Shown: positions 1 to 7,742 of the stretch, one piece after another
Position numbering within the stretch: the first letter of the stretch is position 1
Layout: each line of letters begins with the position of its first letter
Assembly: GCA_050185825.1 (NCBI GenBank)
Contig: JBFWZA010000013.1
Coordinates: forward strand, 124,001 to 188,000
DNA: 64,000 bases
Direction of reading: 5' to 3'
From: SZUA-309 sp050185825
GTDB lineage: Bacteria > Pseudomonadota > Gammaproteobacteria > Pseudomonadales > Azotimanducaceae
Notes under the pieces: model-generated
The model's database searches: none
What the model saw: the letters and a program-made list of their open reading frames with translations, nothing else
Told to the model about the DNA's origin: nothing
Program-made: the position numbers and the translations under genes

Positions 1-752
1 TGCCAGCGGTCGCGTACCCAGTCCAGGATGGCTTCCAGGTTGTCGCTGTCCACGTCTGGACCCATCAGCGACCAGGTGCCTTCCCGGGAGGTGGGCGACA
101 CCAGTATGACGCCCCGGGTGCGCGCATCTCTGAGCCAGGACCAGAGAAAGCTCCGGCCGTGCCCGCTGCCGCCGTGCAGCGCCATGACCAGCGGCATCGC
201 GGTGCCGTCGTAGTACTCGGGCACATAGAGCGAGAATCCGCCACGCTCCGTCGGCTGGTTACCGGCGTGGAGGATGCCGACCTCTTCGCGCGCCGGATCG
301 GCTGTGGCGAGCCTGGCCTGCACGGCTTCGCTGGCGCGGTGCGGATCGGAGAGGTAGAAGCGGCTCACCGGCGGCAGCATGGCGGCTACGGGATACAGCG
401 CCTCGACCGCGCGCGTGCTGAAGCTCATGGCACGGTAGGCGCCCATGGCCGGATTACGTTGTTCGAGGCAGGCGGCCAGCCCGTCGAAGGCTTTCAATGC
501 TTCGGACGCCGACTGCCTGGCATGCTCCGAGAAGCGGCTGAGATGCTCCGGCCAGGCAACCGCCGAGAAGGTCTCGAGGCCCGCAGCGATGGCCCCCCGG
601 AAAGCGCCGACCTCGGGGACCAGGCGCGGCAGGTCCGGCGGGTGCAGGTGCCGCCCCACGTAGGCGAGTGCATCGAGGCCCGTCAGCAGCGGCGGGATCA
701 GGGCCGTTGTGGCCTCCAGCAGCACGTCCGTGTCATCGTCCGTATCCGTCAT
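1..752 (-). CDS. Alpha/beta hydrolase (esterase/PHB-depolymerase-like), C-terminus cut off by window edge
   Basis: The frame is open from an ATG at 752 to the left edge, giving 250 residues with no stop. The first half is helical and unlike any domain I recognise. From about residue 175 the sequence becomes a typical alpha/beta-hydrolase start: a strand reading PLVMALHGGSGHG, with the HGG oxyanion-hole signature, then ILVSPTSREGTWSLMG. The nucleophile elbow (GxSxG) and the Asp/His should lie beyond the edge, so activity cannot be judged. It resembles phospholipase/carboxylesterase or LpqC-type esterases with a family-specific N-terminal extension. Substrate is unknown. It is divergent from the small gene at 871. 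Confidence 0.75.
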   Translation of the reverse strand, partial: MTDTDDDTDVLLEATTALIPPLLTGLDALAYVGRHLHPPDLPRLVPEVGAFRGAIAAGLETFSAVAWPEHLSRFSEHARQSASEALKAFDGLAACLEQRNPAMGAYRAMSFSTRAVEALYPVAAMLPPVSRFYLSDPHRASEAVQARLATADPAREEVGILHAGNQPTERGGFSLYVPEYYDGTAMPLVMALHGGSGHGRSFLWSWLRDARTRGVILVSPTSREGTWSLMGPDVDSDNLEAILDWVRDRW

Positions 753-812
753 CCGCTCGCGTCTCCCGGCCCGGGGCCTACACTATAGTCCACCCGGCTT
801 CCGCGCTGTTCC

Positions 813-841
813 TTGCCCTTCGAGCGCCCAGCGTGCATAAG
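813..841 (+). promoter_or_regulatory. Putative sigma70 promoter for the small genes at 871 and 1137
   Basis: TTGCCC at 813-818 and CATAAG at 836-841 are separated by exactly 17 bases, 30 bases before the ATG at 871. Each hexamer matches consensus at 4 of 6 positions. This is a prediction from spacing and similarity only. Confidence 0.35.
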
Positions 842-870
842 TCAACGGCAGAACGCAGTCGAGATCCACG

Positions 871-1134
871 ATGACCAAATCCACGACCGTTCGCTGCAAC
901 GGCATTCCCTACCGTCAGGGAATTCTCGAGGTGCGCCACGACATGCATCCCGGATTCATCAATCTGGAGTGCTGGATGCTGGACCCGGCGATCGACATCA
1001 CCCGGCTCGAACCGGCAGCGGCGGAGCTCCCCGACTCGGCAGTCATCGCCAACACCGAGCTCGAATTGAGCCTCGCGCAGGCCGGGGAGCTCGTCCGGCT
1101 GCTGCAGGAGGCAATCCGCATGGTCGAGCGCTAG
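871..1134 (+). CDS. Hypothetical protein, 87 aa
   Basis: ATG start preceded by GAGA at a workable distance. The product begins MTKSTTVRCNGIPYRQG, is acidic in the middle and ends in an amphipathic helix (LAQAGELVRLLQEAIRMVE). I recognise no domain. It is followed two bases later by another small frame (GTG at 1137), so the two are probably co-transcribed. There are no membrane segments or signal peptide. Smooth GC-rich codon use and an upstream promoter-like sequence support it being real. Confidence 0.6.
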   Translation: MTKSTTVRCNGIPYRQGILEVRHDMHPGFINLECWMLDPAIDITRLEPAAAELPDSAVIANTELELSLAQAGELVRLLQEAIRMVER

Positions 1135-1136
1135 TC

Positions 1137-1328
1137 GTGACGGAGCGTGTTTCCCACGTCGAGCTCGCCATAAAACTGCTGCGCGACGCTGCGGGGTTCT
1201 TCCGCAACGTCGCCGACCAGAACCCGGCGATTGCCGATGAGATGCGCGACAACGCCGACGTCTACGAAAGGGTCGCGACGCTGCTCAGCGGTGAGCCCAA
1301 CGGAACCATCGAGCTGGAGGATGACTGA
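1137..1328 (+). CDS. Hypothetical small protein, 63 aa, GTG start
   Basis: The frame is open further upstream, but the sensible start is GTG at 1137, two bases after the stop of the preceding gene. The product (VTERVSHVELAIKLLRDAAG...) is almost entirely helical, with a repeated N/D-rich pattern (NVADQNPAIADEMRDNADVY) and an acidic C-terminus. No family recognised. Tight spacing with the 87-residue gene suggests a two-gene unit. An earlier start would overlap the neighbour extensively and reads as low-quality protein. Confidence 0.55.
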   Translation: MTERVSHVELAIKLLRDAAGFFRNVADQNPAIADEMRDNADVYERVATLLSGEPNGTIELEDD

Positions 1329-1346
1329 TCCGGCCTGGCAGACGGA

Positions 1347-1910
1347 TCAGTCATCGGCATCGGACCCGTCGTCGGCACGAAGTGCCGCCCAGCGCTCGAA
1401 CGACACCAGCTGTGGCAGGTGTTCGTCAACGGATCCCGTCCATATCCAGCCGCCGGCCTGGTCGGCAAGCACCCGGATTTCCTCCCGTTCTTCGGAAGAC
1501 AGCGACACGCCGCCGTAGTCGTCGGCGCTGCCGTCGAGGGCCCGCCACAGCAGGTACTCGTTACCGAGGACCCAACCCGCCGCGTAGCACTCCTCGCTGA
1601 GCTCCGACATCCGGCGGTAGAGCAGCCGTGCCCAGGGGTCGGTCATAGAAGGATGGGAGAGATCCGGGCGCAGCACCTCGGCCAGACAGCCGTCGTGATA
1701 GGGCGGGTAGTCTCCCACCGCGTTCCGCTCCGTCGGCTTGCCGCAGAAACCGCAGTTCCGGGGCACGCAGCAGGATTCGGCCCGGGCGTGACTGCTCTCG
1801 CTGGCCGAGGGTCCCGGGCGGATCACCACAACGTGGGCGCGCCGGCAGTTGCCGCACACCCACACGTCGCTGGGTGCGCCGTCAGGCGTGAGGAGCTGAT
1901 AGCTGTTCAT
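1347..1910 (-). CDS. Hypothetical Cys-rich, probably zinc-binding protein, 187 aa
   Basis: The N-terminal third carries metal-ligand pairs: C19xxC22 (VCGNC), then C47 C48, C53xxC56 (NCGFC), and H72 with C75 (HDGC). This suggests one or two small zinc-ribbon-like sites. The rest is an acidic helical domain ending in DDGSDADD. The ATG at 1910 lies inside the 3' end of a 54-codon frame on the same strand (1882-2046), so the two are probably translationally coupled. No named family recognised. It converges on the small gene ending at 1328. Confidence 0.65.
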   Translation of the reverse strand: MNSYQLLTPDGAPSDVWVCGNCRRAHVVVIRPGPSASESSHARAESCCVPRNCGFCGKPTERNAVGDYPPYHDGCLAEVLRPDLSHPSMTDPWARLLYRRMSELSEECYAAGWVLGNEYLLWRALDGSADDYGGVSLSSEEREEIRVLADQAGGWIWTGSVDEHLPQLVSFERWAALRADDGSDADD

Positions 1911-2046
1911 CGGATGCGACCCGGCGGCGGTGGTCGCCGAACTTCTCGCCCTCCACCCGTTCGGTCCGGAAGCCGTTGACCTTCCAGGGCTTGCAGAGCT
2001 TGCAGCCGGCCCGGCGGCTGCGCGCCCGTTTGCGCTTGTGGTGCAT
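1882..2046 (-). CDS. Small basic CxxC protein, 54 aa
   Basis: The ATG at 2046 opens a 54-codon frame ending TGA at 1882-1884. It begins MHHKRKRARSRRAGC and continues KLCKPWKVNG, then VEGEKFGDHRRRVAS. The very basic N-terminus followed by an RRAGCxLCKPxK signature matches, from memory, a widespread family of uncharacterised short bacterial proteins. The stop overlaps the start region of the next gene (ATG at 1910) by 29 bases. Function unknown. The CxxC with many Arg/Lys could mean a nucleic-acid-associated zinc knuckle, but that is inference. Confidence 0.6.
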   Translation of the reverse strand: MHHKRKRARSRRAGCKLCKPWKVNGFRTERVEGEKFGDHRRRVASDEQLSAPHA

Positions 2047-2200
2047 CCGTTGCTTCCTGTATCTGAGAGGAAGGCGAGCCTACGCCCCGCACCCCGCGCG
2101 GTCCAGACCCGACTCCCGTGCCGGCCTCGGCGTCCTCGAGCATTGCGCCCCGGCGAGCGCCATCAGACACTTGATTGCCGTCGATCTGCAGGACGTGAAC

Positions 2201-3085
2201 ATGCCGCTGACTGTTGCCGAACGCATCCTCTACTCCACCACCAACCTCACGGCGTACCATGGCGGAGCCGTCATCGGCACGGGCACCGGCTTTTTCTACA
2301 CCCTGCCCCTGGGGCCCGACAGCATTTATTACCTGATGCTGACCAACAAGCACGTCCTCACGGGCGCCACGGAGATCGCGGTGAAATTTCACATTGCCGC
2401 GGACGACCCCGACGGTGCACCGAGCGGCAGGGTGAGAACCTGGAAGATCGACGTGCGTACCTTCAACGCGAAGGACAACCTGCGGATCATCGACCACCCG
2501 AGGGACGATGTGGACCTGTGCGCGATCAACATGACCCCCGACTTCATCGAGGCGGCCGAGAAAGGCTACCGGTTCTTCGCCACGCCGATGTCGCGGGCCT
2601 TCATTCCGGGCCCCGAGGACTGGCAGAGCTTCGATGCCCTCGAGGAGGTCACCATGATCGGCTGTCCGCGCGGCATCTACGACGAGGCGAACAACATCCC
2701 GGTCATGCGGCGCGGCATCACGTCCACCCCGATACTCAAGGACTTCAACGGCAAGCCGGAGTTTCTGGTGGACATGGCCTGCTTCCCGGGGTCCTCGGGC
2801 TCGCCCATTTTCCTCTTCAACCGGGAAGGGTATTTCGACAAGGCCAAGAAGACATTCCTCTCGGGCAAGCACCGGTTCCACCTCGTGGGAATCCTCTATG
2901 CCGGACCGCTGATCCGCGCCGACGGTCACGTTACGATAAGCGACGGGCTCAGGGTCGAGGTTTCCACACCCATGCATCTCGGGTTCGCCATCCGCTCGAC
3001 GCAGATCCTCGGCATCGAAGCCGAGATCCACCGACGACGCGCAGCCAAGGGATATCCCCGTCCGACGGACAACGCGGGCGGTTGA
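2201..3085 (+). CDS. Trypsin-like serine peptidase domain protein, 294 aa
   Basis: The trypsin-fold landmarks are in order: GTGFFY near residue 27, the catalytic His in TNKHV near residue 50, the Asp in DDVDLCAI near residue 105, and the Ser in FPGSSGSP near residue 198. The protein has no obvious signal peptide or PDZ domain, so a cytoplasmic stand-alone peptidase is likely. I chose the ATG at 2201, preceded by AGGA, over an upstream in-frame start because the extra residues read as low-complexity. It is followed after 67 bases by the VOC gene and then the MoxR/VWA pair. Peptide substrate unknown. Confidence 0.75.
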   Translation: MPLTVAERILYSTTNLTAYHGGAVIGTGTGFFYTLPLGPDSIYYLMLTNKHVLTGATEIAVKFHIAADDPDGAPSGRVRTWKIDVRTFNAKDNLRIIDHPRDDVDLCAINMTPDFIEAAEKGYRFFATPMSRAFIPGPEDWQSFDALEEVTMIGCPRGIYDEANNIPVMRRGITSTPILKDFNGKPEFLVDMACFPGSSGSPIFLFNREGYFDKAKKTFLSGKHRFHLVGILYAGPLIRADGHVTISDGLRVEVSTPMHLGFAIRSTQILGIEAEIHRRRAAKGYPRPTDNAGG

Positions 3086-3152
3086 GCGCCCGCTCGCATC
3101 TCCCGGAGCGAGTGGTTAAAGTCGAAACGGGTAAGGATGCCGGGGGAGCACC

Positions 3153-4028
3153 GTGGCAGAGACCGCTGATTCCACCGCCCGGGTGCAGCGCTTCGACCGC
3201 AGCGCCGAGGACGTGGGCAACATCGTCATGCTGGAGCACGTCAATCTGACCGTGCCCGACCAGGGCCTGGCGGCGCTGTTCTATGTCACCGGCCTCGGCT
3301 TCACCCGGGATCCCTACATCGACTTCGGCACTTTCAACATGTGGGTGAACCTGGGCGAGCAGCAGTTTCACCTGCCGAAATCCCAGGCGCAGGTTTTCCG
3401 GGGCCGGATCACCGTGGTGGTGCCGGACCTGGACGATCTCGAGCGGCGCCTCGAGACCGTCGTCAAACCGCTGGCCGGCACCGAGTTCGCCTGGAAGCGG
3501 GCAGACGACCACGCGGCCGTGACCTGCCCGTGGGGCAACACCATCCTGGCCTACGCACCGGGTACGTTTCCGCGTATGGACCTCGGCATGCCTCGCGTGG
3601 AGATGCGCGTGCCCGAGGGGACGAGCGCCGCCATCGCCCGTTTCTACCGCGAGGTGATGCAGTGTCCCGCGAGCGCCGCGGACGGGGTGGCCAGGGTGCG
3701 AATGGGCTACAACCAGGCGATGCACTTCGTGGAGACCGGGGAAGCGCTGCCCGCCTACGACGGCCATCACATCGCCGTCTACGTGAGCCACTTTTCCGGC
3801 CCCCATGACTACCTGGCCGAGCGGAACCTGATCACCGAGGAGTCGGACCAGTGCCAGTACCGGTTCCAGGCCATCGTCGACCCGGACACCGGCGCGACCC
3901 TCACCGAGCTCGAGCACGAGGTGCGTTCCCTGTCGCACCCCATGTACCACCGGCATCTGGTCAACCGGAACCCTGCCGTGAGCTTCTTCACCTACCGGAA
4001 AGGCGCGGAGATCTTCACGCCCACATGA
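3153..4028 (+). CDS. VOC-superfamily (glyoxalase/dioxygenase-fold) protein, 291 aa
   Basis: GTG start at 3153 with GGGGGA upstream. The sequence has two VOC-type halves: the first begins LEHVNLTVPDQGLAALFYV with the usual FGTFNMWVNLGEQQFHL pattern, the second around residue 145 (RVEMRVPEGTSAAIARFY). A His-rich segment (HHIAVYVSHFSG) near residue 210 may provide metal ligands. Such proteins can be metal-dependent isomerases, dioxygenases or binding proteins; substrate cannot be read from sequence. The stop overlaps the cbbQ-like ATG in an ATGA junction, so it is translationally coupled to the ATPase. Confidence 0.8.
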   Translation: MAETADSTARVQRFDRSAEDVGNIVMLEHVNLTVPDQGLAALFYVTGLGFTRDPYIDFGTFNMWVNLGEQQFHLPKSQAQVFRGRITVVVPDLDDLERRLETVVKPLAGTEFAWKRADDHAAVTCPWGNTILAYAPGTFPRMDLGMPRVEMRVPEGTSAAIARFYREVMQCPASAADGVARVRMGYNQAMHFVETGEALPAYDGHHIAVYVSHFSGPHDYLAERNLITEESDQCQYRFQAIVDPDTGATLTELEHEVRSLSHPMYHRHLVNRNPAVSFFTYRKGAEIFTPT

Positions 4029-4867
4029 ACGAATCCAAGACCATCGCCAGACAGGCCGAGCTCCGCGAGGAACCCTACTACCTGCCGCTCGGCGACGAGG
4101 TGGCCGAGTTCGAGGCCGCCTATCACGCCCGGCTGCCCGTGCTGCTCAAGGGCCCGACCGGCTGCGGCAAGACCCGCTTCGTCGAGCACATGGCCTGGCG
4201 CCTGTACCGCCGGCAGCGCGCCTCCGAACTCGCCATCCCGCTCATGACCATCGCCTGCCACGAGGATCTCACCGCCACGGACATGGTGGGGCGCTTCCTG
4301 CTGCAGGGCGACGAGACGGTGTGGCGGGATGGCCCGCTCACCCAGGCGGTGCGCACCGGTGCCATCTGTTACCTGGACGAGATCGTGGAAGCCCGCAAGG
4401 ACACCACCGTGCTCATCCACGCGCTCACCGACCACCGGCGGCTGCTGCCCATCGACAAGACCGGCGAGCTGCTCTGTGCGCATCCGGACTTCCTGCTCGT
4501 GATCTCCTACAACCCCGGCTACCAGAGCGTGCTCAAGGACCTGAAGCCCAGCACCCGGCAGCGCTTCGTGAGCCTGTCCTTCGACTACCCGGACGAGACG
4601 CGCGAGGCGACCATCATCGCCCACGAGTCAGGCGTGGATCGCGCCATCGCGGAGCAGCTGGCCCTGATCGGCGCCAAGGTCCGCAACCTCCGCGAGCACG
4701 GCTTCGAGGAGGGGGTGAGCACCCGGCTGCTGATCTACGCCGGCAGCCTGATGCAGCAGGGCATCTCGCCGCGGCGCGCCGCCGAGATCGGCATCGTCAG
4801 CGCCGTCTCGGACGACGAGGCGGTGCAGCACGCCATCGCCGACATCGTCGACGTGATCCTGCCCTGA
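4025..4867 (+). CDS. MoxR-family AAA+ ATPase of the CbbQ/NirQ/NorQ type, 280 aa
   Basis: Walker A GPTGCGKT lies near residues 43-50, Walker B CYLDEI near residue 117, and the sensor-1 segment VISYNPGY near residue 158. The C-terminal helical lid contains STRLLIYAGSLM. Length and motif spacing match CbbQ/NorQ, which act with a VWA partner to remodel or activate metal enzymes such as Rubisco or nitric oxide reductase. The partner gene follows immediately. No Rubisco, nor or nir gene is in view, so the client is unknown; the upstream VOC protein or peptidase are positional candidates. Confidence 0.85.
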   Translation: MNESKTIARQAELREEPYYLPLGDEVAEFEAAYHARLPVLLKGPTGCGKTRFVEHMAWRLYRRQRASELAIPLMTIACHEDLTATDMVGRFLLQGDETVWRDGPLTQAVRTGAICYLDEIVEARKDTTVLIHALTDHRRLLPIDKTGELLCAHPDFLLVISYNPGYQSVLKDLKPSTRQRFVSLSFDYPDETREATIIAHESGVDRAIAEQLALIGAKVRNLREHGFEEGVSTRLLIYAGSLMQQGISPRRAAEIGIVSAVSDDEAVQHAIADIVDVILP

Positions 4868-4888
4868 GACGTCCGCCGGGAGCCGCCC

Positions 4889-6886
4889 TTGGTCGCGCTG
4901 GTTGACGTCGAGTCCGCGCTCACCCTGTTCGCCGAGGGCATCGCCGGCCGCTACTACCACGTCAAATCCACAGCCGAATTCAGCTCGCGCCGCTTCGACC
5001 TGGACACGTCGAGCTCGGCCATCGCGCCGGACACGCTCTACGTGCCGGAGCAGATCGACTATCCGGACGGTGCGGGCTACCGGGTGCTGGTGATGCTGCA
5101 GCTGGGCCAGCGGGAGTTCGGCACCTTCCGCTTCGACATGGCTACGGCGCGCCGACGCCTGCCGACCCTCGAGCATCTCGGCGTGCCCGAGCCGCGGCCG
5201 CGGGAGTCGGACTACGCGCTGTTCTTCCGCCACGTCCCCCACCCCGCGCTGTTGAAGCGGATCTTCCTGGCCGTGGAGCAGATCCGGATCGTCAGCCGCC
5301 TGCTCGAGCGCTATCCGGGCCTGGCTGCGCACCGCCAGCGTTTCCGGGATCACCGGTATCCAGCGGATGCGGTGCTGCCCGTGGACGACCTGGCCGGGCT
5401 CCTCCTGGCACTGGAGCTCACGGCCGAAGGTGTGCCGCCGTCGCGGCTGGATGACGCCACGGGACTTCTGGCCCCGGCGCTGTCCCGGCTCGACACGATC
5501 AGAGCATCGGCTGCGGACGTCTTCGACGCCGCCGCCCTGGCACTCGATCTGTATCTGGCCTGGTCACCGCTGCTGCCCGGCACCGCGTTCGATACCGTCC
5601 CATCCGGGCAGAATCTGGAGGACGCTCTGGAGTGGATGCAGCGCGAAGCCCGGCTCGAAGACTGGGAGCAGGCGCTCGACGACCTGGACCAGAGCCTGCT
5701 CATCGAGCTGCCGGAGGGCACCGAGGTGGACATGGCCCAGGTGAACGAGCTGCAGGATGCGGGGCTGCGGCAAACGGACATCGACCTGAAGGCACTCACC
5801 GACGAGCGGGAAAACCTGAAGCGACGGGTGGACATGGAACGCTCGGCGCTCGCCGACGCCATGGGAACCGCCAAGCCGGAGGCACGCAGCTACCGCTACG
5901 ACGAGTGGGACCATCTCGGCCACCGTTACCTGCGCCACTGGTGCCGGCTCTACGAGGAGCGCCTGGAAGGTCACGGCACGGCCGATCCGGAGGCGCTCAA
6001 GCGGGTGGTCCGCGAGCACGTGCCCGCGGTGATGCGCCAGCTCGAGCAGATCCGCCCGCTCGGCTATCAGCGGGTGCACCGGGTGGCCGACGGCGACGAG
6101 CTCGACTTCAACGCGCTCATCGAAGCCCGCCAGGACGTGCGTGCCGGCATCAGCCCCGACGAGCGCGTTTACTCACGCCGCGATCGGGTTCACCGCGACG
6201 TCTGCGCCGCGTTCCTGGTGGATCTGTCCGCCTCCACCGACGACCCCATCGAGCCCCCCGAACCGCCACCGCCGCTGCCGGAAGGCGTGGAGATCAACCT
6301 GCGCGATCCCTACGACGACGACCTGAGTCTGAACCTCGCCGCAGCCGAGGAACGACGCCGGATCATCGACGTGCAGCGGGAGTCCATGCTGGTGATGTCC
6401 GCGGCCCTCGAGCGGCTCGGCGACAGCTACGGCATCTACGGCTTCTCGGGTTACGGCCGGGACTGCGTGGAGTTCTATGTTGCGAAGGAGCCGGACGAGC
6501 CGTTTACCGGCCGGACGCTGGAGGCCATCGCCAGCATGCGGCCGCGACGCAGCACCCGCATGGGGCCGGCCATCCGCCATGCCGCTGCCAAGCTCGTCGC
6601 CTCGGGCAACGCCATGAAGCTGCTGATCATCCTCTCGGACGGATTTCCCCAGGATTCGGACTACGGGCCGATCCGTGGCGACCACGAGTACGGGCTGATG
6701 GACACCGCCAAAGCGCTGACGGAGGCCAGGATCAAGGGCATCGAGGTTTTCTGCGTGACGGTGGACAAGTCGGGCAACGACTATCTGAAGCGCATGTGCC
6801 CGCCGCACCGCTACCTGATCATCGACGAGATCGAGGACCTGCCGGAAAAGCTCTCCACGGTGTACCAGACCCTGAGCGGGCGCTGA
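4889..6886 (+). CDS. CbbO/NorD-like von Willebrand factor A domain protein, 665 aa
   Basis: The TTG at 4889 is the only plausible start: the preceding in-frame codon group contains the cbbQ stop, and GGGAG sits about 8 bases upstream. The first ~430 residues are a helical CbbO/NorD-type region. The VWA domain occupies the C-terminal third, with MIDAS elements DLSAS near residue 444, the Thr in RRSTRMG near 554 and the Asp in LSDGFPQDS near 582. A proline-rich stretch (PPEPPPPLPEG) interrupts the domain after the first MIDAS strand, as in other NorD proteins. It should form a chaperone complex with the preceding ATPase. Confidence 0.85.
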   Translation: MVALVDVESALTLFAEGIAGRYYHVKSTAEFSSRRFDLDTSSSAIAPDTLYVPEQIDYPDGAGYRVLVMLQLGQREFGTFRFDMATARRRLPTLEHLGVPEPRPRESDYALFFRHVPHPALLKRIFLAVEQIRIVSRLLERYPGLAAHRQRFRDHRYPADAVLPVDDLAGLLLALELTAEGVPPSRLDDATGLLAPALSRLDTIRASAADVFDAAALALDLYLAWSPLLPGTAFDTVPSGQNLEDALEWMQREARLEDWEQALDDLDQSLLIELPEGTEVDMAQVNELQDAGLRQTDIDLKALTDERENLKRRVDMERSALADAMGTAKPEARSYRYDEWDHLGHRYLRHWCRLYEERLEGHGTADPEALKRVVREHVPAVMRQLEQIRPLGYQRVHRVADGDELDFNALIEARQDVRAGISPDERVYSRRDRVHRDVCAAFLVDLSASTDDPIEPPEPPPPLPEGVEINLRDPYDDDLSLNLAAAEERRRIIDVQRESMLVMSAALERLGDSYGIYGFSGYGRDCVEFYVAKEPDEPFTGRTLEAIASMRPRRSTRMGPAIRHAAAKLVASGNAMKLLIILSDGFPQDSDYGPIRGDHEYGLMDTAKALTEARIKGIEVFCVTVDKSGNDYLKRMCPPHRYLIIDEIEDLPEKLSTVYQTLSGR

Positions 6887-6902
6887 TCACCGCTGGCGGG
6901 CG

Positions 6903-6936
6903 CAAAAAAAACGGCCCGCACAGGCGGGCCGTTTCG
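6903..6936 (-). terminator. Intrinsic terminator, mainly for the minus-strand gene
   Basis: A perfect stem ACGGCCCGC / GCGGGCCGT with a four-base loop (6911-6932) is flanked on the left by eight A residues. These read as a T-tract after the stem on the minus strand, directly downstream of the Bax-inhibitor gene. On the plus strand only TTT follows, so it may act weakly on the CbbO-like gene as well. Confidence 0.85.
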
Positions 6937-6953
6937 TACCGTCCCGACTGGGA

Positions 6954-7631
6954 TCAGTCGTCGCCCATCCCGAAGAGAATGAGCAGCCACTGGAACATGT
7001 TCCAGATCGACATGTACAGCGTGGTGGTGGCCAGGATGTAGTTGGTCTCGCCGCCGTGGATGATGGCGCTCGTCTGGTAGAGGATCATGCCGCTCATGAG
7101 CAGCACTACCGCGGCACCGATGGCGCCGTAGAACGCGGACAGATCCAGGAACCAGCTCAGCATCACCACCGCGAACAGCACCAGGGCGCCCACCATCAGG
7201 AAGTTGCCCATGAAGCTGAAGTCCTTGCGGGTGACCAGCGCGATGGCCGACAGACCGACGAACGCGACAGCGGTGCTGCCGAGCGCCATCGTCACCACCT
7301 GGCCGCCGTTGGGCATACTGAGGAACATCTCGATCACCGGCCCGATGGTGAAGCCGAGGAAACCGGTGAACGCAAACACCGAGGCGATGCCCCAGGCACT
7401 GTTGGCTGTCTTGTAGACCAGGAACAGCAGGCCCGCCCAGCCGAGCAGGGTCCACAGGCCCAGATACGGCGCATCGATGGCCATGGCGAAGGCCGCCATT
7501 GCCGCGCTGAACGCCAGGGTCATGCCGAGCAGCAGGTAGGTGTTGCGCAGAACCCTGTTGATCTCGACGCCGGTACCGACCCCGGGTCGGGCAGCCGGTC
7601 GGGCAACGGTTGCAGCGGGATGTTCAGCCAT
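6954..7631 (-). CDS. Bax inhibitor-1 family membrane protein (YbhL/YccA-like), 225 aa
   Basis: After a short Ala/Pro-rich N-terminus there are seven hydrophobic segments, beginning VLRNTYLLLGMTLAFSAAMA and ending FQWLLILFGMGDD, the usual topology of bacterial BI-1 proteins. Conserved-looking pieces include ASVFAFTGFLGFTIGP and the C-terminal YMSIWNMFQWLL. The family members are inner-membrane proteins; YccA modulates FtsH and others are linked to calcium leak, but the exact role here is unknown. The ATG at 7631 has AGAGGAG eight bases upstream, which is much better than the longer frame's start at 7652. Confidence 0.9.
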   Translation of the reverse strand: MAEHPAATVARPAARPGVGTGVEINRVLRNTYLLLGMTLAFSAAMAAFAMAIDAPYLGLWTLLGWAGLLFLVYKTANSAWGIASVFAFTGFLGFTIGPVIEMFLSMPNGGQVVTMALGSTAVAFVGLSAIALVTRKDFSFMGNFLMVGALVLFAVVMLSWFLDLSAFYGAIGAAVVLLMSGMILYQTSAIIHGGETNYILATTTLYMSIWNMFQWLLILFGMGDD

Positions 7632-7666
7632 ACGCACTCCTCTCAAAACCAAGTGAATCGCTCAGT

Positions 7667-7695
7667 TATATAGGGGTTTCGCCTCGCCTTTGCAA
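7667..7695 (-). promoter_or_regulatory. Putative sigma70 promoter of the Bax-inhibitor gene
   Basis: On the minus strand TTGCAA (7695-7690) and TATATA (7672-7667) are 17 bases apart, and the ATG at 7631 follows about 30 bases after the expected transcription start. The local AT-richness stands out from the GC-rich surroundings. Confidence 0.55.
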
Positions 7696-7742
7696 GTGTT
7701 ACCAATCCGGACACATCGCCACCTTAAAAGTAAACTTATTGG

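Noticed and set aside
159..788. Plus-strand frame of 209 codons near the left edge
   Set aside because: It is antisense to the alpha/beta hydrolase, which has a recognisable HGG motif and a clean start at 752.
1907..3031. Minus-strand frame of 374 codons opposite the peptidase gene
   Set aside because: The plus-strand frame has clear trypsin-fold motifs; the minus-strand frame reads as shadow protein.
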